From: Trichobilharzia regenti | Taxonomy: Eukaryota > Platyhelminthes > Trematoda > Strigeidida > Schistosomatidae | Direction: 5' to 3' | Assembly (NCBI GenBank): GCA_944472135.2 | Contig: OX235262.1 | Coordinates: 82,558,903-82,622,902 of the forward strand | DNA length: 64,000 bases | Shown: positions 1 through 10,879 of the stretch, one piece after another | Position numbering within the stretch: the first letter of the stretch is position 1 | How the letters are laid out: the number at the start of each line of letters is the position of its first letter | Notes under the pieces: model-generated | What the model was told of the DNA's origin: nothing | Databases searched by the model: none | The model's input: only the letters and a program-made list of their open reading frames with translations | Position numbers and translations under genes: made by a program

Positions 1-880
1 ACTTATTTCATTATACTTTACTGATTCACCTTATCACTTTTAATTTTCTAAACCAGCTTTTAATCCCATATAAATATAGTACTTACCTCAATATTGGTTA
101 GTTATCGTTTGCCTACAACCAAGGGTTGAAAACGAAAGGAAGTCAATTTTCCCGTGCAGCTTGAGGACTACTGTAGAATTCAATAACTATACGGCCTGGT
201 TCAGACAGTGAGTGTATATATATATATAATATTCAGCTGCTGAAACATTATTAACTTGTAGACAATCTATGATTTGAGATTATATCATACTTCACCGTGC
301 CTGTAAAAACGGCATGCGTTTTCATGTAAATTTCTATATTTATATGAAAATATACATTATTATTATGTATTGCACTGTTTTGCTGATGTCTGCTAATATC
401 CTGATCAGAGGTCATATCGCAGGTCAACTGCAGTTCCTGCTGTGGTGGACCTTAGAGTCTGTTATCTTAGTATCCCAAATTTAAATAGAAAATAAAATAC
501 CAAATCAGTTAAGTTACTGGAAGAATATATTAAACTTTTGTTACTTGGGTATTTACAACGTCCAAAATCCACAATTATCGAAATAGACTCCAGAGGTAAT
601 GCGAGAAGACCGCTCCAATACTAATTCTCCAATGTTGATGTTGCCAGGGGTCAACCAAAGTACGTAGGAAGAAACTGCGGTGCTCCTGCAAAAATTTGAG
701 ATAGAAAGCAGGTGAGTAGAATTGATCGATGGCAGTTGAGATGGTGGAAAAGACGGAGAGTCGAAGGCAGAACTATATTTCCATTCAAAACACGGGGTAA
801 AGTTCAAAGTACAGAGGTTATGAATAAAACAAAGTAATGTACAATATGTTCATTTCTTACACAGTAGTAAAAATTGGATA
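1..880. other. Intergenic AT-rich DNA, nothing recognised
   Basis: No recognisable gene, RNA or element end. There is a short TA run near 220. The longest open frame (minus strand, 553-807) has no motif I recognise and looks like chance. Confidence 0.4.
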
Positions 881-884
881 AGTT

Positions 885-1090
885 TATTTTCGAGGACTTC
901 ACACTTCCACCGTCGGTTTAACACATAATTTCAGTGCTAGTTTTCTATTGAGCTCTCGGAGATCCACACAGAAGGTATAACTGCAGCTGGATGTCTTCAC
1001 TGACAAGGTCAGAGAACTGTAATATGGTCAGCCTCTTCGATCACCCCTTTCAATCATACATTCTTCTGTTTACTTCTTCCTCTTCTTCAC
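885..1090 (-). pseudogene. Gypsy-like LTR retrotransposon reverse-transcriptase scrap
   Basis: On the minus strand one frame reads PYYSSLTLSVKT followed by YTFCVDLRELNRKL. This resembles the N-terminal reverse-transcriptase block of Ty3/Gypsy polyproteins, usually like PWSSPVVLVKK..FCVDYRxLN. A weaker match to the segment just before this block (MIERG) lies upstream near 1070. No YxDD box, RNase H or integrase can be followed, and the frame is soon closed by stops, so this is a dead fragment. The assignment rests on motif resemblance only. It may have no link to the solo LTRs elsewhere in the window. Confidence 0.45.
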
Positions 1091-1099
1091 ACGTCATGC

Positions 1100-2795
1100 T
1101 GTGAAGATCACTTTTCTCTAATTCTTCAGTGGTGTTTCATGTTCTACCTTGCCATAGTAACCACAGAGTCCTCTGGACGCGGTGAATAATCTGCATACTT
1201 AGTCGTCAACTAGCTAATACTCCTGAACGTTTTTGTTGTCTACTTCACTCTTTTCATTTTTCATAAAACTGTCCATATTTCATGCTCACTTTTCTTTTCT
1301 TCATATCAATCAGTGCGCCTGACTCTCTCGAGAAATCCTCTTCTAATATCATTCACCACATATACGATGTTACAACAAATGAGTATTGCATTGGAGCCAG
1401 GAATGCGTATCCCCTTAAAGTCTAAACTGCCAATGTATGCATCTTGTGTCTTGACACAGTTCTTTACCTTTCATTGAAATGGCTAAGACTGTATTAAGCA
1501 AAGAAACTGGCCCTCGCCCGTTTACTTACGTTATTTCATACACAGCCTCTATTTCTATCAGTTCTACGACCCCCTAACCGATATAAGAGAAAGAAGAATG
1601 AGTGCATCGTTTATATTCTTTCTTCTTCTTTTTAGGCTGTTTTTTCACAAAACGATTATCAGTCTTCTTCATTCTAGTTCAAATTGCTGACACCTGTTTT
1701 TTCAATTCTCGGATCTATCAGCTTCTTGGTATTCAGAGATCACTGCTGGATTCCTTAATTATCTTGAGGTTTTCGCCACCTCTTTCATATCCATAGGTTG
1801 TGCTACATTCACTGAATGAAGCTGGTGAGTGATAACAGTCATAACGGATTCCATAAATTTTTAAGTTTGTGACTACGTATCTTATCATCGTCTAAGATTA
1901 ATAACGCAAATGTCAGAAGACTTATCAGCGTTAATACTGGAGTCAATAGATTTTCATCTGCATAAAGCTGCAGACTTTCATATTTCTGCAACTCCTCCTA
2001 CCTGTCTGTACAGTTGTCAAACTCTTAAGTCAGACACTGAAAGACGTTCCATGATGTCTCTGTGTCAGTTTCACGAGGAATACTGCGGACAGCATTCTTC
2101 TGGTCTCTTCACAAGCGTGCCCATAATCAGTGTTTTTAAATCGTGCTCTGCATGCCCACCAACTCGGGTGAAGCTGTGGTATCCCATAGGAAGCTCCAGA
2201 CGTCTCTCTCTTCAAAAGCTACTAGCCACAGTACCATTATCTGATCGAAAGAAGTGACCGTAGCATTCGGTAGCTGAATGGTCTGTTTGGCTAATGATAT
2301 ACGGTGATGGTCAAATGCCACACATTTACTGAAGAATTGGTGGTCATTGTCAATTTCGTAACGTAGCTTCGGTAGACGGCATCTCAAGGTTAAAGAAATA
2401 TATCGTAGGAATCAAAAAAGCGATAGTCAGTGGAATTACAGTTAAGAGCTACGAATTTTTCACGGAATATACTCTTGAAACCTCACACATAAAATTCGGG
2501 AGTTCATAATGGTGGATTTATAACGGTGTGCAGTCCAGATTATTTACACGTGTGATCTAAAATTCTGCATTGCAACAATTATCTTTTTGAGATGAAACAT
2601 ACAAGAAACTTTCTACCTGCAGTTCTACTAGGATACCTTATAATATAAGCGTTGGTGAGTTAATAGATACACACTCGACGAAGCTGTATAGTTTTACTTT
2701 TCTGTGCTTAATTATTTTGATTAATAGATGCTGATAACAAGAGAGATTAAACAGAAGGTATGACCTATGAAATTCGAGTATATTGTTATGACACT
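1100..2795. other. Unassigned repeat-like stretch
   Basis: It holds a plus-strand open frame (1910-2257) and a minus-strand frame (2136-2387), neither with a recognisable motif. The minus strand could be more of the Gypsy-like remnant, because it lies upstream of the reverse-transcriptase scrap in the same orientation. No protease, zinc-knuckle or integrase signature is visible to support that. Confidence 0.25.
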
Positions 2796-3250
2796 TATTA
2801 TTATTTCCTTTAATTCCTAGAGAAACATAGGGCTTCAGCCACGCGTCTCCATTGCCTTATGTTTTCTGTCAACTTTTTCACTCCACTCCAATTATGCCCA
2901 CATGCTTCCATCTCCTCTTCACATGAATTCCTCCAAGTCAACCTTGCACTGACGACCAACTCGCCGCTTCCCTTTCGGGTTCCACTCGAGCGATGGCTTG
3001 TCTAGTGATGTCACTTGATGGTTTCCTCAGTGTATGGCCAGCCAACCCATCTCCATTTCTTCCTGACTATTTGTTTCACAATCGGTCCCTGCTGGTTGGT
3101 TCGCTCTCAGAGATCCCTGTTGCTGATCTTTTCTGGCCATCTGATTTTGAGTATTGAGCGAAGACAGCTGTTGATGAAGGTCTGTAGTTTGTTTGAGATG
3201 CCGTTTATGACGAGCAGTGCAAGTCTCTGATCCATATAGTAGCACTGAAT
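2796..3250 (-). mobile_element. RTE-type LINE, 3' end fragment
   Basis: The minus strand encodes the C-terminal tail of a schistosome RTE-like LINE polyprotein: SVLLYGSETC, then ..LHQQLSSLNTQNQMARKDQQ and EEMEMGWLAIH. The family form is LYGSETW..IKWRWIGHTLRK. The nucleotides of the following R-rich segment (near 2960-3000) are conserved but frameshifted. The 3' end reads as the complement of GAAGCCCTATGTTTCTC and finishes in a short A/T-rich AAT-type repeat. The copy is 5' truncated and lacks the reverse-transcriptase core. A close relative lies at 35745-36360. Confidence 0.8.
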
Positions 3251-4950
3251 TAGTTGTTATTTACTATATATAAACAAAAATTAATCATCATGATACCGTT
3301 TAAATTGACACAGAATATTTGCAGATACATTTGGACAACACCACACTGGCTGACCTCTTAGTGCATGTGTATGAGAAGCATTAAAGTCTTTCTCGACAAA
3401 AATAACTAGCTAAGAAGAAAATATACACATACATTTGGGATACTAGAGGAGATGTCACTCAAAGTTATGTTTTAAAGATACGTAATTTAGAAAAACTTCC
3501 TAAAACAGCAGAGCACATAATCAGCTGGAAATGTGTCTTAATTGTATTTAACAACCATTTTTTTGATGAATTCTTATTTTTTCTACTAGAACTACCACGT
3601 CATTTTCCAAACATTCCATGTCACTATAAAATATCTCGTGAATCCTGAATGTCATTTAAAATTCTGGCCTAGAAAGGAACATTTATGAACAATTTAGAAT
3701 TTTCAATTGCCCTTCTTGATGTTCCTCACACACCTTCAAGCAGCATTTACTAGCTATAATTACCGTTTTCGGTTGTTTTGCGAAAGTTTCTCAGTCAATC
3801 TTCACTATTAGAGAAATTAAACGGCCCTTATCAGGGCTTCTATCGTACTCCCAGTAAAGAAAATAATCAAACATAACTTCAGATTACTGAAGGTTAAGAA
3901 ACTATAATTATTATCACGTTTGATCACTTGATTGAGCTTGACCAATCAGCAGTTTAACTGTGAATTTAACGAATACCTAAGATAACGAAAAGTTTATCTT
4001 CCTTTAAACTCAAACTCAGAAGCGTTGATAAAAACCAGTAGGCATCAAAGACCAAGTCTATGGCTTCTAGTTCAATGGATCCCAAAATTTTTGAATCAGA
4101 TGATATAAAAATGTTACCTAACTTGAAATAAGTCATAAGAAATTTACTGAACAACTTATAGGATAAAATTATTTGAAACTTGTAGGTAGTTTCATTATAA
4201 AATTACTTAAAATAATCCCAGTGGGTTTAAAAAATCAAGACAAGATTTGGTGAGTGTTCCTCTGTGTCAACCCAAGCTTCTGCAGCACAGTTACTCGTAT
4301 TTTATGAATTGTAGGTTGTTTGTATTAGACAAACATCATTTTGAAGAAGAATTACCTTTGTAACGTGTACTACTGGCAGGAATCTGTGAGAAATATACTG
4401 GTGACTTCTTATACAATAATCATGAAAAAACAGGGTTACGGATTAGCTTGAAAAGGGGAGAAATGAAGATCACCGTGAATCCATAACTTGCCATTCCTGC
4501 ATATTTTTTTGCCTAGTGGACAATTCTGTTAATAACTATTGCTGGGTTCTGCTGATATGCTCTGACATGACACAATGAAATGTAAGGTCAAAAGGTTGCT
4601 AGAGAAAAATCTCTCCTATAATCTGCAAGTGGAGACACAACTCAACTGACTTCTTAATGAAGCTACCGACGAAGATTTTATCCAGACCTAGCAATGAAAT
4701 GTCTATAGATGTATAGCCAAGCTAGGAGAACATCAAAAACCTTCGAAATACAAATACTTATCTGTTTACCTGCATCTTATGTGTATTTATAGACTGAAGT
4801 AAGCGCTCTATGTTTCTTATTTTGTACAGTCATAATTCTTCTTTACTTGTTAGTCAACAACTGTTCAGTTTTCTTTGTCAGAACAGACACACATTTGTTA
4901 AGCCTGTTAAACAACATTATTATTAGCATTCCCTTTGGTTCCGAGTGGAA
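3251..4950. other. AT-rich DNA without recognised features
   Basis: No gene, RNA or clear repeat was recognised. Open frames here are short and without motifs. Confidence 0.35.
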
Positions 4951-4955
4951 AATAA

Positions 4956-5165
4956 GGATTTCATCATGAGCTGACATCAGTTGGAGAACCACTGGAAAAT
5001 CTGGAATACTGGACAGTTGCTGTTTCATCCTAGTTTGGGACTCTTCAGCAGGACGCACTCATGGGGTTCGAACCCAGGACCTTCTGGTTACAAGGCGAGC
5101 TCGCAGGCCATTGAGCCACTGGGACCCGGTCCAATGGCCAGCCCATGAATTCTAACTTCTGCCAA
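4956..5165 (-). mobile_element. SINE-A copy with near-intact hammerhead (minus)
   Basis: A tRNA-derived SINE on the minus strand. From its 5' end it shows the leader GCAGAAGTTAGAATTCATGG (5165-5140), a tRNA-like head beginning GGGTCCCAGTGGCTCAATGG, a B-box-like GGGTTCGAACCC near 5065-5078, a hammerhead core, and the 3' tail ending in CATGATGAAATCC. Known background: the Sm-alpha SINE of Schistosoma mansoni combines a pol III promoter with a hammerhead, and this element fits that design. It lies head-to-head with the plus-strand copy that starts about 15 bp away. Orientation and boundaries are clear; exact ends are uncertain by about 10 bp. Confidence 0.85.
5003..5062 (-). ncRNA. Hammerhead ribozyme (type I) in SINE-A
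   Basis: Read on the minus strand. Core CUGAAGA fits CUGANGA. Stem II is GUCC/GGAU (one G-U) with loop CAAACUA. The GAAA box is intact. Stem III is ACAG/CUGU closed by a CAA triloop. The cleavage triplet is GUC. Stem I pairs the CCUG side with CAGUAUUCC, with one mismatch. All invariant core residues are present, and the three-nucleotide loop lets stem III close within one molecule, so this is the best monomeric hammerhead in the window. Activity is inferred from the fold. Confidence 0.8.
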
Positions 5166-5171
5166 TTCACG

Positions 5172-5350
5172 ACACAGCGGGTCCCGGTGGCTCAATGGTC
5201 TACGAGCTCGCCTTGTAACCAGAAGGTCTGGGTTCGAACCCCGGTGAGCGCGTGTTGCTGAAGAGCCCAAAGCCAGGACGAAACAGCTGTCCAGTACTCC
5301 TAGGTTTTCCAGGGGTTCTCAAACTGATGTCAGCTCATGACGAAATCCTC
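5172..5350 (+). mobile_element. SINE-A copy (plus) of a head-to-head pair
   Basis: A tRNA-like head starts at GGGTCCCGGTGGCTCAATGG, an A-box-like segment. B box GGGTTCGAACCCC lies at 5229-5242. The hammerhead region follows, then the 3' tail to CATGACGAAATCC. With the minus-strand copy it makes an inverted pair whose arms could fold back on each other. The two heads differ by point changes, so they are not a fresh palindrome. Confidence 0.85.
5246..5300 (+). ncRNA. Hammerhead ribozyme, slightly decayed, SINE-A
   Basis: CUGAAGA core and GAAA box are intact, and the GUC cleavage triplet is followed by CAGUACUCC. Stem II is GCCC/GGAC, so one pair is C-A instead of U-A. Stem III is the palindrome ACAGCUGU, which leaves no room for a normal loop in the monomer but pairs perfectly between two molecules. 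Confidence 0.65.
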
Positions 5351-6000
5351 CATGCAATCAAACAAAATCGTTACAAAACCAATACTGGAAAATAAGGCTT
5401 CAAAAGCACATTTCTATTTCATCCTGATTTCCGCACACTTGCTTAGCTAGTTTCACGACCACGCATAAGCTGTCATCATCTCATCACATCACTTCATCTG
5501 TGTTACTCTCGGAAGCTTTACTTGTCGTTTCCTATTCGGGGTCCACTTGAGGGTGGGTCGCTAGCGTTACACCCAACGTTCTCTACTTTTAAGGGCTTAG
5601 GACAAGATAGTAAATTAGGCGAGGTGATACCAAATAACCTTATAGTAAATTAATCATTTGTTGAAAAGGTTAAATTTTCGTCTATAACACAAAATGAATT
5701 TAAACTGCGCTCTAATCTAAACTTATTTCTATCACAAGTTTTGAAATTATACCTCTCTGCAAACATCGCATTTCGCTAATTCCTTTAGTTTTTCAAAGTT
5801 TTAAGGAAAGGAAGCCTTTAAATGATATTTATAAAATGTTTTTTCATGGGACACTGAGCTTTCAAACACTTTCCACAGTACATTCATATAAATTTCCCAG
5901 TGTTTTTGTTATTTAGATATAAAATGCTTTCCTTAAAATTGAAAAAACTACTATTTTTTTTTATCTCGAAAAATACCCATTTATTCATAAGTAAAAACAC
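5351..6000. other. AT-rich DNA, nothing recognised
   Basis: No gene or repeat was recognised between the SINE-A pair and the palindrome. Confidence 0.35.
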
Positions 6001-6272
6001 AGTTTTTGTTCAGCGAAGAAATTTCTTTTCAACGACTTCATTTTCAAGCTGTACAGTCGTATGTATATTACAGAAAAAGGTTATTAAGTGGCACTAAATA
6101 ATTGCTCAGTCAATGTACGTATATATGTGATAAAATATATATATATATATATACGTACATTGACTGAGCAATTATTTAGTGCCACTTAATAACCTTTTTC
6201 TGTAATATAAATACGACTGTACAGCTTGAAAATGAAGTCGTTGAAAAGAAATTTCTTCGCTGAACAAAAACT
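6001..6272. repeat. Near-perfect 272-bp palindrome
   Basis: Left arm 6001-6126 is the reverse complement of right arm 6147-6272 with a single mismatch seen (G at 6063), separated by about 20 bp of TA repeat. Each arm runs from AGTTTTTGTTCAGCGAAG to the TA centre. The outer segment (GTTCAGCGAAG...AGCTGTACA) resembles repeats at 28837, 42600 and 48890, so the arms derive from a dispersed element end. The very low divergence means recent formation, conversion, or a fold-back sequencing or assembly artefact. Confidence 0.9.
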
Positions 6273-7340
6273 GTATTCTTTTATGGTGTTCATTCTAAAG
6301 ATTGTAATAAATAGTGTGAAATGCGCTAGGTTGTGTGGACTGGTATGTTAATGCAAAAAACACACACAGAACATTTCACAACTTTTTACCGCATCACTTA
6401 ATCCTACAACTGTCCACTTGAATCTGTTAGCTATTTAAGACATTCACATGGACTAATACACTTCATATCCCTTCCACTTATTACTAGTTAAAACAAACGA
6501 CAATATGACTTTTTGACTTAATGATTACGTCAAGATGAGCAACAAGAGAGGTGTTGTTTTTGACGTAAGTAGTGATTCATTCAAACTATACCAAACTTAT
6601 CTACACACAGAAAAAATACACTAACTAGTTGACTTGACAGTACAGTATGCTTTACTAACTTGAAAGCTGATAAAAAAGTGTTGGGTTTGAATAAAAAATT
6701 AACTTGCTATTTATCGGTTTAAACAGCGTTCATCTCTCTTCATTTACCCACTTTTATTTATATTGTCTGTCTACCGATCTTTAGATTCAGTGACAAACTT
6801 CTTTATATATCCAATGAAAGGTTGATTATCTATGGTGGTAAAGTTGTACAAAATATAACTAATGATCAATGTACATGTGTGTACCTTTCATTCTATGATT
6901 CATCACACATTTACTAGAAACATCATGAAATATATATAAATATATTCATTAAATATATCTAAGTAGTGCTTATACTTTTACGCATGCAACATATTTTCCT
7001 TCAATTTAATCATTTTGTATACATTATGCTTCACACTTGAACTTTATTAAACAAGGAACTATTTCTATGGAGTATTTATAAGAGCTGACTTATATACTCG
7101 AAAAAGGGCAAACTTTAAAAAAAACGTCTTTTCATCATTCGTCGTATATCAGCTGTGCAGATACAATGAGAGTAAGTGATGGTTGTCAAAATGTTTTAGT
7201 TTTGATTATATAACCAGTACTATTGATTGACATGGGTAGTTTGATATTAGCCATAACGGTTATCTCGTCACATAGAAATTAACAAGCTGTTATTCATGAA
7301 TTCCTTTCCAGGGTTTGTATTTAACATACTTTATGATTGT
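6273..7340. other. AT-rich DNA without recognised features
   Basis: No coding or repeat signature was recognised. Confidence 0.35.
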
Positions 7341-7512
7341 CTTTTTTTATTACAGCTTGATTCCACACTGTATTTTTGGTACAGGTATGGAATTTTCAGC
7401 ATGTGATATCGGTAGCCCAAATTTTGCCGACCAACTGTAGGTATCAGGTGTGCGTCGGCAGAGGATCGAACCCCGAACAGTGTGCATGGTCGGCGACAGT
7501 CCTAACCAGTAG
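7341..7512 (-). mobile_element. SINE-C tail variant (minus)
   Basis: Minus strand: tRNA-like head with GTGCATGGTCGGCGA in the anticodon-arm region and B box GGGGTTCGATCC (complement, near 7473). The 3' part is not the usual SINE-C tail. It contains the complement of CAAAATTTGGG..GATATCACATGC, the same tail as the copy at 62321-62514, and ends in an A-rich run (TTTTTTTAT at 7342). This suggests a subfamily with a swapped 3' module. Confidence 0.7.
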
Positions 7513-8055
7513 TTTCAGAAGAACAAGTAGTATGTATTATTTCATAGATGAGCAGATCACTACAGATATGAATGACGTAACAGTAGTTGTGGAATCGTTT
7601 TAACAAAGATTGTGCATCCAGTTCAGACACTATAAAGCTAATTTAGCTGAAATCGTTTAAAAGTTATTTAATAATAGTTATTCAATAATAACTTTATTCT
7701 GAACAACATGTTTATGTACAGTACACAATTTTCAGCTTGATTTTAACCATTCCTCATGCAGAATCTTCAAGTAAGCTGGTAATCTACAGTGTGTAAATGG
7801 ACGGTATTCTTTTCTATCTGCTAAATGTTCTCATCTTCGACTCATTCCTCTCCTTAGAAAAGACCTAGCGGTATGCTGAAAACCACCCAAACGCGAGTAC
7901 AGATTATTGTTCAAGAAGTTAAACCGGTGGTTGAAACAAAGTATAACTCAATAAGTTTGATGCTTTGTACTCTGTGGAAAATTAGGTAGCCCTATAGCTA
8001 AAGCAGGCCACCCACAGTGTGCCTAGATAATGTTTTAATAAAATGGCTCATGAAT
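7513..8055. other. Intergenic, nothing recognised
   Basis: No recognisable gene or repeat. Confidence 0.3.
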
Positions 8056-8081
8056 ATTATATACATATATATATGTATATA
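8056..8081. repeat. TA-rich microsatellite
   Basis: A TA-rich run immediately left of the SINE-B target-site duplication. Confidence 0.8.
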
Positions 8082-8122
8082 CAAAGTGGAATGGTATTAG
8101 ATAGTCGGAGGCAATAGGCAAT

Positions 8123-8173
8123 AAGCTTTGGACCTAGGTTTCGTGCTAGTTGGCACTCATCAGTCAACAAGGC
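8123..8173 (-). ncRNA. Hammerhead ribozyme of SINE-B
   Basis: Minus strand: CUGAUGA core, stem II GUGC/GCAC closed by CAACUA, GAAA box, palindromic stem III ACCUAGGU, cleavage triplet GUC. Stem I pairs GCCUUG with CAAAGC (one mismatch), but UUGA is inserted between stem I and the core. Stem I, II and III sequences all differ from SINE-A. Only the core is shared. Confidence 0.7.
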
Positions 8174-8376
8174 GTATCTGCAACCTTCTGCAATTCGAAC
8201 ACACGTCATCCAGTGAGTACTGCAGTCAGAGACGTTATCACTGAGCTATTCAGGCTCGCAATCGACCTCCTGTAGAACTGTAGTGGATATTTTGATTTAT
8301 ATTTTGGATATTTTAGCGCTGGGTGACGTGGGTTCGAATCTCAGAAGGGATATGAGTTCCTTCAAGGTTGCAGATA

Positions 8377-8428
8377 CGCCTTGTTGACTGATGAGTGCCA
8401 AAAAGCACGATACCTAGGTCCAAAGCTT
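8377..8428 (+). ncRNA. Decayed SINE-B hammerhead
   Basis: CUGAUGA, stem II GUGC/GCAC and stem III ACCUAGGU with GUC are kept. The GAAA box is GAUA, so cleavage is probably lost. Confidence 0.6.
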
Positions 8429-8599
8429 CCTGCCGATTGCCTCCAACCATCTAATATCATTAAATAAATGTGCGCCGTGATGTCGAGCTACCTAGAATGG
8501 TGCCTAAATTACAACATGACTGATAGAATTCAGTCTGCAGCAAAGAAAGGACCAGACACATCACACTAGTTACTAGTGTCATATCAAAGTGGAATGGTG

Positions 8600-9145
8600 T
8601 TAGTTAGTAAAAGACTGAATTGATAGTGCCTTTTAATACACCTATCTTTGGATATAAATTATTATGTAACCTGAATATTTACCATATTTTAGTAAATATC
8701 CTTTTGCATTGGAATTACTCAGAAACTGAAGTGACTCATGAGTAGTATATAGATGTTGGTTAAATTGATCACAACTTCTATTAGAGAATCTTCGCAATTA
8801 AAGGATATACCGCCTCAAATACAACAAAAGTATTTCCCCGAAAATGATATTAGGCAAACAAGCATTTGCGATTCCGAATTTAGTAATAAAGTTATAAAAT
8901 CACCTTTCAACTCTCCTCATTATTTTTAAATAGACACTCAAGAAAATTTAGTTTTTGAAGCCAAACTAATATTGATGGCTATTTTGTAAAAGTTATGTCA
9001 AACGAAAAAAGGACAAACTGTTAAGAAGTCATTCACAATCTCATTTTTTAACCTTTTTTTACATGAAAAAAACGGACTCTTTAGACAAGCAGTAAACACA
9101 ATGGACTTACTAATAATAAGTAAAATTAGTAGAATATTCTATATT
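8600..9145. other. AT-rich DNA, nothing recognised
   Basis: No recognisable feature. Confidence 0.3.
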
Positions 9146-9356
9146 TGCAATTAATAGTGTTCTCTGAGCTGGTTGGTAAAGTTGTGGAGCTTTTGTCGTC
9201 CTTCTAAACAACATCTTCAGCGCAATTTTAGCATAAAGTGATATGATTTAAATTCTTCATAAGCGATAGAATTGCGCTGAAGATGTTGTCCAGAAGGATG
9301 ACGAAAGCTCCACAACTAAACCAACCAGCTCAGAGAACACTATTAATTGCAAATCA
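9146..9356. repeat. Inverted repeat of two PLE ends
   Basis: Left arm (about 9149-9228) and right arm (about 9270-9353) are reverse complements at about 90 percent, with a spacer of about 45 bp. Each arm runs from ATTTGCAATTAATAGTG through GTTCTCTGAGCTGG to GCGCTGAAGATG. The same GTTCTCTGAGCTGG end occurs beside PLE coding remnants at 22310 and 54690, so both arms are taken as PLE termini joined tail to tail. Confidence 0.8.
9268..9318 (+). ncRNA. Hammerhead-like fold in PLE end
   Basis: CUGAAGA is followed by one extra U, then stem II GUUGUCC/GGAUGAC (seven pairs including two G-U), GAAA, palindromic AGCU as minimal stem III, cleavage C and CACAA. Stem I pairs UUGCG with CACAA apart from one mismatch. 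Known: PLEs of many animals carry minimal hammerheads. The homologous site at 22330-22378 keeps stem II by compensating changes. The opposite arm (9181-9228, minus) has AAAA instead of GAAA. Confidence 0.55.
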
Positions 9357-10870
9357 TGCCCCTTAGCTACAAATCTGTATTATTTCGATATTCTACATTG
9401 CTCAATGCTTGCACATGAATGAGAGGTGTAGGCGCTAAAATAACTTGACAGTGAGAACTAGTAAGAGACAGCTTACAGTCAGCGCGTTACTCAATAACCG
9501 AAGAAATTAGATGTTCATCAGTAAACCAGTAAATAAAACAAAAAGAAATGAGGTTTCACTCACCCTAGGAGAAATGTAAGGGAAATACACCGATTCCAAT
9601 GTCTTACAAACCAATTCCTAAGACGATTTTGCATGAGTGTCAGAAGTTTTCTACAACAGAAGCGAAGCTATTATGGTGGCAAAATGTTCGAAATAATTTG
9701 ATCATCAGCGCCGAAATCTATATGCGATTGCTTTCTTTTATATTTTTCTTATTCTTCTGCATTCCAAGTGTAACGTAGGGTTTTAAGCTCGAGATTTGCA
9801 GTTTCAATATTATTTATGGATTACCACCGGCTTAACGAGGTTTAGTAGTCCGTCGACTGGTAAATCGAATCCCAAACCACATGAACCAATGACGCCTCTT
9901 TTATAAGTATGGAAATAAGATTTCATTGTACAACGACAGATGCACCGACTTGTAAATTTAATTTTCTGTAGAATGGAATCACTATTTCCTTCGCTATCAC
10001 AACAAAATAATCCTACTGAAAACTGCCTTACCTTTTGCTTAAGCTCGTTTGCCTTTAAAAATAATAAAGTACATTGAATGAAGGAAGAGCCTGACTTTGA
10101 AATAAAAATAAAATAAATACAATCTTGCTTCATATTTAGGTCACAGTGTGTAATTCACCTTTGACCTGAACATCCCAAACAGACATGTCTGATGTAATTA
10201 ATGATGGGTTACTTTATCTGCTGTTATGTGATTACAGATTATGACTAGTAATCAGCAGGTAAACAGAAACAGTATTTACTAATATAATTTAGTAAACAAG
10301 AATGAATATTGATAGAATACGGTTGGTTTTTATTGGTTAATTAATACGCCAAGTTGCAGATATAAAGTCAATTTCTTTTTAAATTCATTTACCAGACTGA
10401 TGAAAAAAAGAACCTAGGGAGTAAACAATTTTCTTTATAAGTACTCTTGATTCAACTGTTTCAATTCATTTATTTAACAAATAATACCCAGACAGCTGCA
10501 AAGATGAAGTTATCACATCTGAATAATGATATCCTGGATTTATTCTAACTGCAAACTACAAAACATAAAAACGCGCTTTTAGGTTATTACTATATTACAG
10601 TTGCATAAGAATTTACTTAATCAACATAAAATACCATTAATAAAATTAACGGTAAATTGTTGTTCCGAAAATGATGATTTTCAACGGTGCTGAAGAAGTA
10701 AGTACATTTTACAAAGGGGCTTAACATTATTGCTACCAAACTTCACTATTATTTCGTTTTCTTAACATGAATATAACAGTAAACCATGCCTATAAAGTGT
10801 TTCTAATGTAAGAATACTGGGAGATTTTTTACTAGAGTACTAGATCAAAAGTTATTCATACGCACTAACA
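9357..10870. other. AT-rich DNA, nothing recognised
   Basis: One minus-strand open frame (9810-10133) has no motif I recognise. No RNA gene or element end was identified. Confidence 0.35.
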
Positions 10871-10879
10871 TCTACGTTC

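Larger units (their letters stand above)
8096..8584 (+). mobile_element. SINE-B unit with inverted 5' part, flanked by TSD
   Basis: The left part (8096 to about 8283) is a minus-strand SINE-B from its tRNA-like head through the hammerhead. The right part (about 8318-8584) is plus-strand, from inside the tRNA-like head (GGGTTCGAATCTCAG) through hammerhead to the full 3' tail ending near TCACACTAGTTACTAGTGTC. Both parts are bounded by the direct repeat CAAAGTGGAATGGT (8082-8095 and 8585-8598), so the whole inverted arrangement inserted once. Both arms share the same TTGA insertion before the hammerhead core, so one arm was copied from the other or from the same RNA. Confidence 0.85.

Noticed and set aside
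1910..2257. Plus-strand open frame of 115 codons
   Set aside because: The opposite strand is also open, no motif is visible, and it lies in what may be a decayed retroelement; not supportable as a gene.
9810..10133. Minus-strand open frame of 107 codons
   Set aside because: No recognisable motif, no splice or repeat context, and residue composition like chance AT-rich frames.
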